A program made the position numbers and the translations under genes. The notes below the pieces were generated by a model that did not search any database, had not been told where the DNA came from, and saw only the letters and a program-made list of their open reading frames with translations. 64,000 nt of DNA from a virus, in IMG/VR virus record IMGVR_UViG_3300042691_020142, positions 1 through 64,000 of that record. One strand, given 5' to 3'. This document shows positions 21,570 to 31,001 of this stretch, in pieces; position 1 is the stretch's first letter, and each line of letters begins with the position of its first letter.

Positions 21570-22387
21570 ATCTTTTTATTAAAATACCAAGTATTATTTA
21601 AAGTTTTAGAATACATTAATCCCAGTGATGTACATGTATGTCTGTCATTACAAATTCTTTCGTGTCTAACTGATAGTAGTTTTTGACCAGTAACTGGACA
21701 TGAAAAAGGTCCGCTAACCCCTCCAGATGCGCTTTTACCGCAACCATCATAAGCATTAGTACACCAGTGGCGTTTATTCTTTCCAGATCCGCTTGTATGA
21801 TTGCATCCTCTAAATGCTTGACCGCAAGTATTAGGACCGCAAGACAATTGAACCTGTTTAGGTGGTATTACACAATTTTCTTGATATTCTTTATAAAAAT
21901 ATCTATCTAATCTAAATGGTATCAGTTGATATAGATTAATATATACATAAAAATCTTGCGTTGGAGAAAATTTACTAGATGGAAAATTTTCATTTAACCA
22001 ATCTAATATTATAGTGCTTGGGTATACGTTTTTATTATTATTCCACTCATTAACTTCTATTAATTTATTATAAAAAACACTTATTGGTCTAGTCCAACTA
22101 GAACTTAATGATTGAATGTATGAATATAAATTGTTAAATTTATCATAATTAGCTTTTATATTATTATTTATCTCCGTATATTTTGCGCTATTTTCACTGA
22201 AATATGTAAAATATTCATTAAAATAATTTACATGAGTTTCAAAACTTTTAAGAGATGACGATAAGCTTATTATATTATGGTTTATAATTTTATAAGAATT
22301 TGATAAACATAAATTTTCATCTATTAAGAATACGCTTCCGCATTCAGTTTGTGTTTTTTTAAATTCTTTAATTTCTTCTATAATCAT
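21566..22387 (-). CDS. Virion-associated SSxW-family protein with Cys/His-rich C-terminus
   Basis: A 273-residue protein. Residues about 65-160 hold the family segments: a helical NNLYSYIQ stretch, SSSWTRPISVFYNKL, WLNENFPSSKF and DFYVYINLYQL. Residues about 178-255 contain around ten cysteines with several histidines (LSCGPNTCGQAFRGCNH; HWCTNAYDGCGK; RICNDRHTC), a pattern fit for metal binding or disulfides. ATG 22387 overlaps the stop of the large LamG gene as ATGA. Three adjacent diverged relatives indicate tandem duplication of a tail-associated gene. Confidence 0.65.
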   Translation of the reverse strand: MIIEEIKEFKKTQTECGSVFLIDENLCLSNSYKIINHNIISLSSSLKSFETHVNYFNEYFTYFSENSAKYTEINNNIKANYDKFNNLYSYIQSLSSSWTRPISVFYNKLIEVNEWNNNKNVYPSTIILDWLNENFPSSKFSPTQDFYVYINLYQLIPFRLDRYFYKEYQENCVIPPKQVQLSCGPNTCGQAFRGCNHTSGSGKNKRHWCTNAYDGCGKSASGGVSGPFSCPVTGQKLLSVRHERICNDRHTCTSLGLMYSKTLNNTWYFNKKI

Positions 22388-25300
22388 AACCAATTTATTT
22401 TATATAACTCAGTATTAGCTGGAGATATTTTAGATATGTTTTCTCTTATTGATTCTTCTATAATCATTTTTATATCATCATTTACATTAAAATTATATAA
22501 ATTTATGTTATAGTATTTACTTTTACTTCCGGGTGTTTGCAATTTTAACCAATGAGCAATTTCTTCAATATAACTTCTTTCCCCCACAAGCATATTCCAA
22601 GATAAATCTCTATCTTGAGCTACAAAAGATGAAGAATAATATAATTGTTCTTGTTCACCAACAGTCAAAGATTTATTATATAGTCTTAAATCTGATATTT
22701 TACCAACAAATTTATAACCATCGTTAATATCTATAATATCGTTAAGTGTTGTATTTCTAACAGTCTCAGCACCCAAGAGCAATGATGTTCTATATTTGTA
22801 ATATATTTGATATTTTTTTGGTTCAAAAAATTCTTGATGAGATAATACATTATCTATATATGTTTTAGCATATCCTTCACTGGAATTAAAATTTAAAATA
22901 AAGTTATGCCATCCAGATGATAAGTTTTCTGTTTTTATCGGTAAAATCAATAAATTTTTATTTTTACCGTTTGGATTTGCTATGTTAACTTTCCAACTTA
23001 ATTTCTTATTACTAGAAGAATATCTTCTTAAGAAGTTATAACCCGTAAAGTCACCATCGGCTAATATTTTAACATCTTTTCCAATGTTTAATCCTTTTAA
23101 ATTAAGTTTTATAACTAAATCTCCATAATCATTTAGAGTGTATAATTGAGAATCTAAAGTATCTAATAAAATTAATCTATCTTCTGTAGCTTTTAACGTA
23201 GCTTCACAAGTATTAGAATTTATATCTCTAGGAACTCTTACAAAATTTAAATATCTTCTTCTTTTTGTATAATCATAACATGGGTCTTCTGGTAAACTTG
23301 AAGTAGAACCTATTCTTTTCGGAAACCCAGATGCTATCTTATTTAATTTAGTATCTATTTTTGTTAAGCTATCTTGACCATGTAAAATCCATATATTATT
23401 TTGAGCGTCACATGTTAAATATTCGACAAATCCTATATTACCAAATACTTTTTTATTTTTATATAGATTTCCGCCTACTATTTCCCAAACATTATCTTCT
23501 GAATCTAAAACAGAATGTGTTCCGAATAAAGAAAGAATCTCCCCTTTAGAATTTATTTCTATTCGATTTGTATTTTCATCTAATGTTAAATTTTCAATCA
23601 AAACTCCGTATGTATTAAACACTACACATTTTTTTGTTTTTACATCGAAGAAATAAACATTTTCATTAGAATCTATCTCTATTTGAGACACTTCATCTAG
23701 TGATTTTAAATTTTGTGTTAATAAATCGGTTTCGTCAAATCCAACTTTAACTGTTGATTGGTTATCAATATTAAATTTTATACCTTGAATATTTTTCTTG
23801 TCGAATATCCAATAATTAAAATCATTTAATCTTTGTATATAACTATTTTCTGGTGTATTTTGATTTTTTAAATCTGTATAAATTGTATTTAAATCGGCTA
23901 CATTCAATAAAGAAAATCTATAGTTTAAATTATAGGCAGTATTATTCAAAGAATCCATCAGTGTTATAATTGGAGTAGTTATAGAAGATTCATTTATTAA
24001 TCCATATCCACTATCATAGTAATTTCCAAAAATTTGAGATCCTTCTATATAATTCCAATCATTAACATTGATCCACATAGAAACTGTTAAATTATAAGGT
24101 TCAAGTAATTCTGTCGTTGCGGGAAAAAGAACATGATTTGAACCATCTAATTGAATATAATAATCTTTTAGGTTAGTTTCTTTATTATTATAAACTATTC
24201 CGTAGTAATCTTCTTTATAATCATATTTTAATTGATCAGAAGTCCAATTTGTTATTTGTAAAATTGAAGATGCAGATAGATAGTTTAAAAATTGAATTCT
24301 GTTATTCTGCCCAATATGAAAAAAGTTATATAAAACACCCGGTTCTAAATACATTTGCGATGGAACATCAAAAGTATAATTTAAAGATGGATCTAATTTA
24401 TCATGATATACTAATGCTTTTGTTGATAACGCTTGATCCATTGTAAAATAAGCAGCATTATAATATCTATCCATCCAAACTTTATCTCCATTTAGACTTC
24501 CAGACAACCAAGAACATAACCAAGTATTTGATTCTATTGGTATTGATTTAGGTTGATTTGAATCTGGAATTAATTCTTTATAGTTTTGAAGTTTAACGGA
24601 AAGTCTATCCGAGTTATAAGGTATCTCACCGGCTATAGCTCCATCCTCAATTAATCCAGAATCCATAATATGAATTCTTTCTGCTGTAGGAGGAAAATAA
24701 AATTCAGTTACATTATCAGGTTTAAACTTATACTCTAACGTATTTGAAACGAATCCTAAGAATAAATTTTGTAAACCTCCGGTTTGATTAGAGCCGGAAA
24801 AAATTTGTTCATATATTCTTCTAACTCCTCTTTGATCATCTAAAAGAGTAGCTCCAAAACTATAGTTATATTCCGGAGTTTGATAATTTTTTAATGAGTG
24901 TATTGCTAGTGGGTATTCAGCAAAAACATCTCCGTCTGTTAAATTTTCATTTGGAAAAATTCCAATGTAATTTTGCGAATATTCTTGTGATGCTATTTCT
25001 TCATCTAATACTAACGAATTTTTTTCATCTAAAGGAGTAATTTTATATTTTGCTAAAAAACTGTTTTTTATGTTGTTATCGTAAGCATCTAAATTTTTAT
25101 CATAACATAATAAATTAAAAGATGCTTCTATCGGAAATGTGCTTGCTGATAATAAATTTGATATATTTTTAAGAACATATTTTCCATTCGTTTGATCGGT
25201 ATACATTACCGCATTTCTAAATCTGTAAACTTCGTTTCTGTCATCTATTTCAAATAAAGATATAGAATTTTCTCCTAAAAAATAATCAAATTGTTGTGCT

Positions 25301-25821
25301 TGGTTTTCAGGAAAGATTTTAGGTTGAAATTCAACACCATTTATCATATTCTCAGATTTACTTGTTAAGTAATAATCCATGTAGTTTTTAACCATTACAT
25401 GTCCTTCTGGATAAAAAATAAAAGTAAAAATATCTTTATCATTAAATCTGGTGTCACTTGAAGTAACCATACTAAAATAGAGTCCATTGTCCTCTATTTT
25501 TACTACAGTAGACGATGCATTATTTTGAAATGTCCCTACTGGAGTTTTAATCGTTAACAAATAGTTTGAATCTTTTTGTGGTATATTATCTTCCAAAAAA
25601 TCTCTAGATTTTTTTAGGTTTGTTAAAAACATACCCGCATTGTGATTTGATGAATAATCAGTACAATCATTTAAACACTCTGTTAAATTAAAAAACATAC
25701 CATTTTTAGTTAAAATGGGTGTTTCTTTTAATTTTATTTGTTCTCCAATAATAGAAAACTTTACTGGTTTCCAATATATTGATGAAAGGTTAGTGTAGAA
25801 ATTTATATTTGAAGAAGACAT
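22384..25821 (-). CDS. Large virion protein, LamG-like domain interrupted by NHL-type repeats
   Basis: A 1145-residue protein. The first 540 residues are beta-rich with no assigned domain. A LamG-like (concanavalin-type) domain appears to begin near 550 with YYIQLDGSNHVLFP and LTVSMWINVNDW. Before it finishes, a stretch of about 300 residues (roughly 660-940) carries propeller-like strands such as IEIDSNENVYFFDVKTKK and RIEINSKGEILSL, as in NHL repeats. The LamG pattern then resumes near 950-1060 with GWHNFILNFNS, AKTYIDN and FVGKISDLRLYNKSLT. A role in glycan or surface binding is plausible. It heads an ATGA-coupled operon of six genes down to 19301. Confidence 0.8.
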   Translation of the reverse strand: MSSSNINFYTNLSSIYWKPVKFSIIGEQIKLKETPILTKNGMFFNLTECLNDCTDYSSNHNAGMFLTNLKKSRDFLEDNIPQKDSNYLLTIKTPVGTFQNNASSTVVKIEDNGLYFSMVTSSDTRFNDKDIFTFIFYPEGHVMVKNYMDYYLTSKSENMINGVEFQPKIFPENQAQQFDYFLGENSISLFEIDDRNEVYRFRNAVMYTDQTNGKYVLKNISNLLSASTFPIEASFNLLCYDKNLDAYDNNIKNSFLAKYKITPLDEKNSLVLDEEIASQEYSQNYIGIFPNENLTDGDVFAEYPLAIHSLKNYQTPEYNYSFGATLLDDQRGVRRIYEQIFSGSNQTGGLQNLFLGFVSNTLEYKFKPDNVTEFYFPPTAERIHIMDSGLIEDGAIAGEIPYNSDRLSVKLQNYKELIPDSNQPKSIPIESNTWLCSWLSGSLNGDKVWMDRYYNAAYFTMDQALSTKALVYHDKLDPSLNYTFDVPSQMYLEPGVLYNFFHIGQNNRIQFLNYLSASSILQITNWTSDQLKYDYKEDYYGIVYNNKETNLKDYYIQLDGSNHVLFPATTELLEPYNLTVSMWINVNDWNYIEGSQIFGNYYDSGYGLINESSITTPIITLMDSLNNTAYNLNYRFSLLNVADLNTIYTDLKNQNTPENSYIQRLNDFNYWIFDKKNIQGIKFNIDNQSTVKVGFDETDLLTQNLKSLDEVSQIEIDSNENVYFFDVKTKKCVVFNTYGVLIENLTLDENTNRIEINSKGEILSLFGTHSVLDSEDNVWEIVGGNLYKNKKVFGNIGFVEYLTCDAQNNIWILHGQDSLTKIDTKLNKIASGFPKRIGSTSSLPEDPCYDYTKRRRYLNFVRVPRDINSNTCEATLKATEDRLILLDTLDSQLYTLNDYGDLVIKLNLKGLNIGKDVKILADGDFTGYNFLRRYSSSNKKLSWKVNIANPNGKNKNLLILPIKTENLSSGWHNFILNFNSSEGYAKTYIDNVLSHQEFFEPKKYQIYYKYRTSLLLGAETVRNTTLNDIIDINDGYKFVGKISDLRLYNKSLTVGEQEQLYYSSSFVAQDRDLSWNMLVGERSYIEEIAHWLKLQTPGSKSKYYNINLYNFNVNDDIKMIIEESIRENISKISPANTELYKINWL

Positions 25822-25828
25822 TTATGAA

Positions 25829-25836
25829 TATTTATT
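25829..25836 (-). promoter_or_regulatory. Late-promoter-like AATAAATA
   Basis: AATAAATA, 7 bases upstream of ATG 25821, inside the 26-bp gap separating the LamG/NHL gene from the gene before it. It could start the six-gene unit 25821-19301. Confidence 0.5.
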
Positions 25837-25847
25837 ATTTTTTACTA

Positions 25848-26543
25848 TTATAAGGATATGTGATAAGAATTTTGGTAATCTATTTTAGCAAAAGGTATAA
25901 AACTATCTACTTTAACAACTTCAAATAGGTTTATATCTTCTATCATTATACTGAATAGTGCTATATTGTATGTATTATTTCTAAATATAAAAGAAACATT
26001 AAATTTATTAGTATTATTATTGTATGTTATTACTGGTGTTTCAACATCTGGTATTTTTCTACCCCAATCTGTTGAAGATGTAAATTTAAAATAAAATCTT
26101 TCTTGAAGTCTAGAATATAAGAAACCGGTTTTACAATCAAATTCTTTAAATAAGAAAACAAATTGAAGAGAGTCAACTTCTTGGACATCAAACACTAAAT
26201 CTACAAAATATACTTTTAATTTTTTTTCATCAAACCAATATTTTGTTGTTGTATTTTTTACTCTGGTGAAAAAATTATTATTATTATATGGATAAACTTT
26301 GTAATCATTATCAATATAAAATTTTTCTATTATATAACCATTATTTGTTTCAATAAAAATAACATCATAAAAAACATCAAAATTTTTTATATTATTATTT
26401 ATTAAATCGTTATAAAAATAAGAATTTACATTTCTATATTTTTCAAAAATAGAAGATAAAGACTCAACAGATGATTCTATAGAACCATTTACTTTTCTCA
26501 GCCAAAAACTTCCATCATTTATTTGATCATTATAAACACTCAC
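25848..26543 (-). CDS. Virion-region protein, unknown function
   Basis: A 231-residue protein that begins with GTG; the codon immediately before it is TGA and no suitable ATG follows early, so GTG 26543 is the only reasonable start. The N-terminus SVYNDQINDGSFWLRKVNGS is followed by helices and then a beta-rich body with many aromatic residues (about 60-225). A TATAAATA element lies 5 bases upstream. Location between a LamG protein and a fibre suggests a virion part. Family not recognised. Confidence 0.6.
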   Translation of the reverse strand: MSVYNDQINDGSFWLRKVNGSIESSVESLSSIFEKYRNVNSYFYNDLINNNIKNFDVFYDVIFIETNNGYIIEKFYIDNDYKVYPYNNNNFFTRVKNTTTKYWFDEKKLKVYFVDLVFDVQEVDSLQFVFLFKEFDCKTGFLYSRLQERFYFKFTSSTDWGRKIPDVETPVITYNNNTNKFNVSFIFRNNTYNIALFSIMIEDINLFEVVKVDSFIPFAKIDYQNSYHISL

Positions 26544-26548
26544 TTATA

Positions 26549-26556
26549 TATTTATA
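26549..26556 (-). promoter_or_regulatory. Late-promoter-like TATAAATA
   Basis: An exact TATAAATA ending 5 bases before the GTG start at 26543. With the usual 6-7 bases to the start site, a transcript would begin at or next to the GTG, i.e. leaderless. Confidence 0.5.
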
Positions 26557-26564
26557 ATCAAATA

Positions 26565-27725
26565 TCAATATCTTCCACAATCAATTTTAAATCCTCTTAT
26601 ACTTGATACACTAGAACCAGAACCGGATAAATTAGTGGATACAGTCATAGAAAGAGCATTAGCAGATCCTATTACGTTAATATTTCCACCTATTCCAGCG
26701 GAACCACTTACGTTAACAGATCCAGTGGTTGTAATGTTATTAAGAGAATTTATTACACCTTTAACTGCTAAATTTCCACTTACGCTTAAGTTGTTAGTAA
26801 TTATTGCATTATTAGCGGTAAATTGGTTTGCGCTTAGAACGTTAGAAGAAATCGTTGAAGATTCTACATTAGCTCTTAATGTGTCTAATTTAAACGTTTG
26901 ATCAGATGTTTGTATATTTGTAGTGGAAGTAGGATCTGATGTTAATCCACTAAATAAAGTCCATTTATTATCAGATGCTATTCTCGTTAAGCCTGTATAC
27001 TGATAAGTTCCATTGTTAAAAGAACCGACTAATCCTATATCATTTAAATTTAAATTATTGTTTTTTGATATATAAATAATAGGATCATCTATATACAAAT
27101 TAGTAGTATTTATTTGAGTGGAAGAACCCATTACAAATAAGTTTCCATCTACTAATAAATCTTTTTTAAACCTTACATTATCGTTTGCTGTTAATCCACC
27201 ATAAATGGATATATTATTTTTTGCGCTGATTAAATCGGAAACTGTTAAATTACCTTTTATATATGTATTATTGTTTATATAAACACCTGATAAAAAATCT
27301 ATTGTTAATGTATTATTTCCATTATTTGTAACATTATAATTGTCAGCGAGTATAACACCATTATAATTTGATATTATATTTTTAATATCAATTAAATTAG
27401 TTGATGTTATAGTAGGTGTTGATAAAGAAATTGAACTTATATTTCCCGATACAGTAAGTTTGTTTTTATAATCGGTTGTTCCTATGCTTATGTTGTTTCC
27501 GGATAATGATAAACTTTCAGCACTAGACCATGATCTTATACCTTTGTTATTTGATATTGGTAAAAAATAAATTCCAGTCAACCCAGAATTTAAAGAAATA
27601 GGAAATCCTAAATTTGGTTCAGCGTCAGCTAAACCCAAAAATTCATATCTATCATCCGAAGCACTTAATGGAGAATTTACTAAAATTCTTCCGCTAACTA
27701 ATTGTGCTTTATTTCCTTTTGACAT
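26565..27725 (-). CDS. Tail fibre protein with SGN/SGxL shaft repeats
   Basis: A 386-residue fibre protein. The N-terminus includes LVSGRILVNSPLSASDDRYE (about 10-29). The rest is built from short beta repeats such as KLTVSGNISSISL, YIKGNLTVSDLISAKNN, LLVDGNLFVMGSS and NLSVSGNLAVKGVIN, which are typical of trimeric beta-helical fibre shafts and are shared with the 47638 and 49490 fibres. It ends in a short basic tail (RGFKIDCGRY) without a recognisable chaperone domain. Three bases separate it from the preceding small protein, so the two are translated together. Confidence 0.78.
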   Translation of the reverse strand: MSKGNKAQLVSGRILVNSPLSASDDRYEFLGLADAEPNLGFPISLNSGLTGIYFLPISNNKGIRSWSSAESLSLSGNNISIGTTDYKNKLTVSGNISSISLSTPTITSTNLIDIKNIISNYNGVILADNYNVTNNGNNTLTIDFLSGVYINNNTYIKGNLTVSDLISAKNNISIYGGLTANDNVRFKKDLLVDGNLFVMGSSTQINTTNLYIDDPIIYISKNNNLNLNDIGLVGSFNNGTYQYTGLTRIASDNKWTLFSGLTSDPTSTTNIQTSDQTFKLDTLRANVESSTISSNVLSANQFTANNAIITNNLSVSGNLAVKGVINSLNNITTTGSVNVSGSAGIGGNINVIGSANALSMTVSTNLSGSGSSVSSIRGFKIDCGRY

Positions 27726-27728
27726 ATG

Positions 27729-28070
27729 TTATTCGTTAACAGTTTCTAAAATTGATAATGTTAAATTTATGGAGTCTGTATTAACAGAACTAGCAACTAA
27801 AACGTCTCCTTGAGCTAAAACCATTTTTCCTACCGTTAAATTTGCAGCATCGTATTTTGGAATTTGAAAATTTTTAATTACATCGTAATAGCTATTTGTT
27901 TGATTTAATGCTGATACACCTAATGTTATTGTTTGAGTTTGTGATGTTAAATTGCTTCCTATAGCGGATAATATTATAGACGCTCTTTTCTCTGGAGCTA
28001 CATAAACAGCAGTTGCTGTTGTTTGTAATTTCGCAGAAACTCTTTTAAAATTATTAAGTGGTATTTTCAT
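27729..28070 (-). CDS. Small beta-rich virion protein
   Basis: A 113-residue protein. The pattern KRVSAKLQTTATAVYVAPEKRASIILSAIG (about 9-38) is a style seen in small T4-like phage structural proteins: a strand ending in VYVAPxxxxA followed by a hydrophobic strand. The C-terminal part ends in LAQGDVLVASSVNTDSINLTLSILE, again beta. It sits between a beta-helix protein and a fibre, 15 bp after the first and 3 bp before the second. It may be a decoration or adaptor. No enzyme motif. Confidence 0.65.
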   Translation of the reverse strand: MKIPLNNFKRVSAKLQTTATAVYVAPEKRASIILSAIGSNLTSQTQTITLGVSALNQTNSYYDVIKNFQIPKYDAANLTVGKMVLAQGDVLVASSVNTDSINLTLSILETVNE

Positions 28071-28073
28071 GGT

Positions 28074-28081
28074 TATTTATT
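28074..28081 (-). promoter_or_regulatory. Late-promoter-like AATAAATA
   Basis: AATAAATA 3 bases upstream of ATG 28070; a second copy at 28083-28090 overlaps the stop of the beta-helix gene. The doubled A/T-rich element leaves the true functional copy uncertain. Confidence 0.4.
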
Positions 28082-28085
28082 ATAT

Positions 28086-30518
28086 TTATTCCATTGCTAT
28101 AGCGAATGGAGTAAACAACGAAATTACTGATCTATCAAAAGTATATCCTTCTATTCTATTATTATCTTGAGATATAACAAAATTTTTACCGAAACTTACA
28201 TTTCCGTTTTGATCGACAGAATTGAAGTATACTATTCCAGACGCAAAATCTTCAGTTGTATCGTAGCAAACTTCTAAATCTTTATTAGTAACTCCACCTA
28301 AAGACGGAATAGACTTTTTAAGAACTATACCACAACCAACATATTCAAAATTATGAGAATCTGATGTTATTGTACTTCTAAGATAGAAATTTGTTTTTGT
28401 GCTTGCTGGTATATTAACTAATATGTTTTTTGGTAAGTTAATTCTATATTGAGAATCTGTTATTTTAGTCGGTTGGTCTAAAATAGGTAATCTTATTGAA
28501 CTTAATGGATTGTTGTTTACTAAAAACTCTACAATCATTCCTTGAGATGGAGATTTTGCTAATCTATTGTTATTAGCGGTTAATTCATATATAATAGTTT
28601 CTGTTAAGTTTGTAACATCTACATAATCAGCTGATAAAGGATAAACTTCAGCTAGTGTAACACCGGATAAAACTGGTACTGGTGAAACACCTAAAGCTAC
28701 AAGTCCTGATAAACCAAACATGTTTGTGCATGAATCAGATATACATTTTCCTCCGCTTTCGCATAATATACCTTGAGAACAGCACGTAAATAATCCATTA
28801 TTAGCATTTACATTACCGTTATTTTTTACCCAAATTCCTTTTCCTCCTTCTACTATTGCATTAAAGTCATTTACATGTAATGTTCTTTTATATAATCCTT
28901 TTACTAAATTGCCATCCACTCTTATAGCATGACCACAATCTAATGACAATCCAGATACTGGAGAGTTTAATATTACTTTTTTAGAAACATCTCCGAGATA
29001 TTTAAAAGTATCTAAAACTAGATCTTTCGTTAGAATGTTTGATGAGCTTACTTTATTAAATAATAAATTTGAGTAATGCGTTGTGGATGCTGTTGTGTTG
29101 GAAGATAAATCAAATATGAAAGAATCAATCATAAGATTCATTTCTTTTTTATATTCATCTAAATATGTTTTTTGTAAAACTTCATAATCTGATTCTTGTA
29201 CATAAGCATAAGCTTCTTCTAAAATAAACTGTCTATTACTTGAAAGTAATAAAGCACTATTTATATATGAAGAAGATAATGATGTTACGGGTGAAACTAA
29301 AACAGTTGACCCGTTTAGATAATTTTTTAAATCAACAAATTGGTTATTAATAAAATAATGAATTGTTCCCGATATATTCGGAACATCTTCAAAAACTTCA
29401 TATTTAATAACACCGTATATATAATCTAATGTAGATAATAATGCTTGTTTAGTAGATATGTTATTATCGTTTGGTAACATTAAACTTGATGTATTATTAT
29501 AAAATGTCTTTCCAGCTTCTAAAATTAATCTATTTGAATTAGCGGAAATATCATAAATTAAAGAATTTAATATAACTTTAACGTCACGGTAAAAATTCTT
29601 TTCTAAAGATGGACTAAATACATCTATTCCAAAATTTTGTAAAACATATGGTCTTATAGAAAAAATATCATCTTCATTTTCGTAATAACTTCTTTTGTTT
29701 TGTAGATAGCTTATTACTTCTTGAAATGCTGGTATAGTCATCGGAGAGAATGGTTCTAACATTCTTGTTCCGGTAATACCATAATTTATAACAGAAAACG
29801 AATTATCATATAATTTTTCAAACATATTATATGATTGTGATGTTGCGGTTTTTGAAAAATCAAAAACTTGATTTACATTTATCTGTATAGGTGATTTTAA
29901 AGCATTTATACTAAAAGTAACGCATTCTACTTTAGGTTCTACTAGAAAAAATGGTATTTCGGATGGTCTATTCATCTCAAACCCTAAAACATAATAAGCT
30001 CTTATATATTCGTCATCTGTTACGTTTATAATATCTATATCTGGACTTATAAATTTTGGGTATGCTATGGCAGCTGATGGATTTAAATTTCCTTTAAATG
30101 TTATTCCGCCTACATAACATCCATCATTTATCCATATTGTGTCATAATATGGATCTTCAGGTCTTATTATTACTCTTTTTTCATTTTCTCCTACTAATGT
30201 AGTTTTTCTAGGTAAAAGTAATGGATTTTTTTCAACATATTCTCCAGAATTTAAATGTATAGTATATCCATTAAATGTTGGATTGTCATTTATGTATTTT
30301 AATGCTTTTTTTATTGTTTTAAATGGAGATGTTAACGAAGTTCCAACATTAAAAAAGTCGCTTCCAGTTGGGGATACATAAACAACATAAGCTCCCGTAA
30401 ATCCATTAATAGAATTTAATTGAAGTTTATATGTTCTATCGCCGCGATCTAATGCAATAACATCACTTGGAGTTGCGTACGTAGCTAACGGTAATTCTGA
30501 AATTGTTGTATCCGACAT
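28086..30518 (-). CDS. Tailspike-like protein with pectate-lyase-type beta-helix
   Basis: An 810-residue protein. Residues 4-38 carry the fibre docking motif (TISELPLATYATPSDVIAL). YVVYVSPTGSDFF followed by SPFKTIKKALKYI (about 44-76) is the classic opening of DUF1565/pectate-lyase-like right-handed beta-helices. A middle insertion (about 190-520) is helical. The helix resumes with GKGIWVKNNGNVNANNGLF and a GILCESGGKCIS turn near 555-590, then a GLSGLVALG segment. Related proteins are frequent in T4-like phages as tail-associated structural proteins; catalytic residues of glycan lyases were not seen. A TATAAATA element precedes it. Confidence 0.82.
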   Translation of the reverse strand: MSDTTISELPLATYATPSDVIALDRGDRTYKLQLNSINGFTGAYVVYVSPTGSDFFNVGTSLTSPFKTIKKALKYINDNPTFNGYTIHLNSGEYVEKNPLLLPRKTTLVGENEKRVIIRPEDPYYDTIWINDGCYVGGITFKGNLNPSAAIAYPKFISPDIDIINVTDDEYIRAYYVLGFEMNRPSEIPFFLVEPKVECVTFSINALKSPIQINVNQVFDFSKTATSQSYNMFEKLYDNSFSVINYGITGTRMLEPFSPMTIPAFQEVISYLQNKRSYYENEDDIFSIRPYVLQNFGIDVFSPSLEKNFYRDVKVILNSLIYDISANSNRLILEAGKTFYNNTSSLMLPNDNNISTKQALLSTLDYIYGVIKYEVFEDVPNISGTIHYFINNQFVDLKNYLNGSTVLVSPVTSLSSSYINSALLLSSNRQFILEEAYAYVQESDYEVLQKTYLDEYKKEMNLMIDSFIFDLSSNTTASTTHYSNLLFNKVSSSNILTKDLVLDTFKYLGDVSKKVILNSPVSGLSLDCGHAIRVDGNLVKGLYKRTLHVNDFNAIVEGGKGIWVKNNGNVNANNGLFTCCSQGILCESGGKCISDSCTNMFGLSGLVALGVSPVPVLSGVTLAEVYPLSADYVDVTNLTETIIYELTANNNRLAKSPSQGMIVEFLVNNNPLSSIRLPILDQPTKITDSQYRINLPKNILVNIPASTKTNFYLRSTITSDSHNFEYVGCGIVLKKSIPSLGGVTNKDLEVCYDTTEDFASGIVYFNSVDQNGNVSFGKNFVISQDNNRIEGYTFDRSVISLFTPFAIAME

Positions 30519-30524
30519 TATATA

Positions 30525-30532
30525 TATTTATA
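30525..30532 (-). promoter_or_regulatory. Late-promoter-like TATAAATA
   Basis: An exact TATAAATA 6 bases upstream of ATG 30518, in a 29-bp gap. The surrounding bases are all A or T. Confidence 0.5.
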
Positions 30533-30547
30533 TTAAAATATTAATCT

Positions 30548-30985
30548 TTATAAAAAGAATACGTAAACATCATCACCTTCTTTTACAACAGAGAAATTTC
30601 TAAAAGCACCATTTTCTTTAGATATGGTATCATAAAACTTTGGCCATTCGGACATTGTAGTTTTTGCTACTTTACCTCTGTAATCAATAAGAATTGGTTT
30701 AACTTCGTTATCTTTTGCTATTTTTTCAATTAAATCTTGTCTGTTCGTTTCTTCTGCATCTAACAATAAAAAATCAACACAATTATTTTTATATAAATTT
30801 ACATAATCTCTTACTCTTTGTGCGCAAGAGCAAGAAGGATTAACAGATGCGCTTTCAATATCATTTTCTATTACGGTTGCAAATGTTTTGAATTTTTCTC
30901 TAAACTCGCTTCCGTAATTTGGTTTAATAAGTTCTAAAAAAACTGCTCCTAAATTTCCATGTTGCAATAAGTATTCTTTTGTCAT
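30548..30985 (-). CDS. CSC/GKVAKT-family protein, copy 1
   Basis: A 145-residue protein. Three blocks are shared with the protein at 36806-37228: IESASVNPSCSC (about 43-54), RGKVAKTTMSEWPKFY (about 104-119) and FRNFSVVKEGDDVYVFFL at the C-terminus. The rest is helical and variable. The common blocks define a small family used twice in this fibre region. The CSC could bind a metal together with other residues, but no full site is visible. A TATAAATA lies 5 bases upstream. Function unknown; its place before the beta-helix gene suggests assembly or attachment. Confidence 0.7.
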   Translation of the reverse strand: MTKEYLLQHGNLGAVFLELIKPNYGSEFREKFKTFATVIENDIESASVNPSCSCAQRVRDYVNLYKNNCVDFLLLDAEETNRQDLIEKIAKDNEVKPILIDYRGKVAKTTMSEWPKFYDTISKENGAFRNFSVVKEGDDVYVFFL

Positions 30986-30990
30986 AATAA

Positions 30991-30998
30991 TATTTATA
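30991..30998 (-). promoter_or_regulatory. Late-promoter-like TATAAATA
   Basis: An exact TATAAATA 5 bases upstream of ATG 30985, filling most of the 16-bp gap after the preceding gene. Confidence 0.5.
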
Positions 30999-31001
30999 AA
31001 A

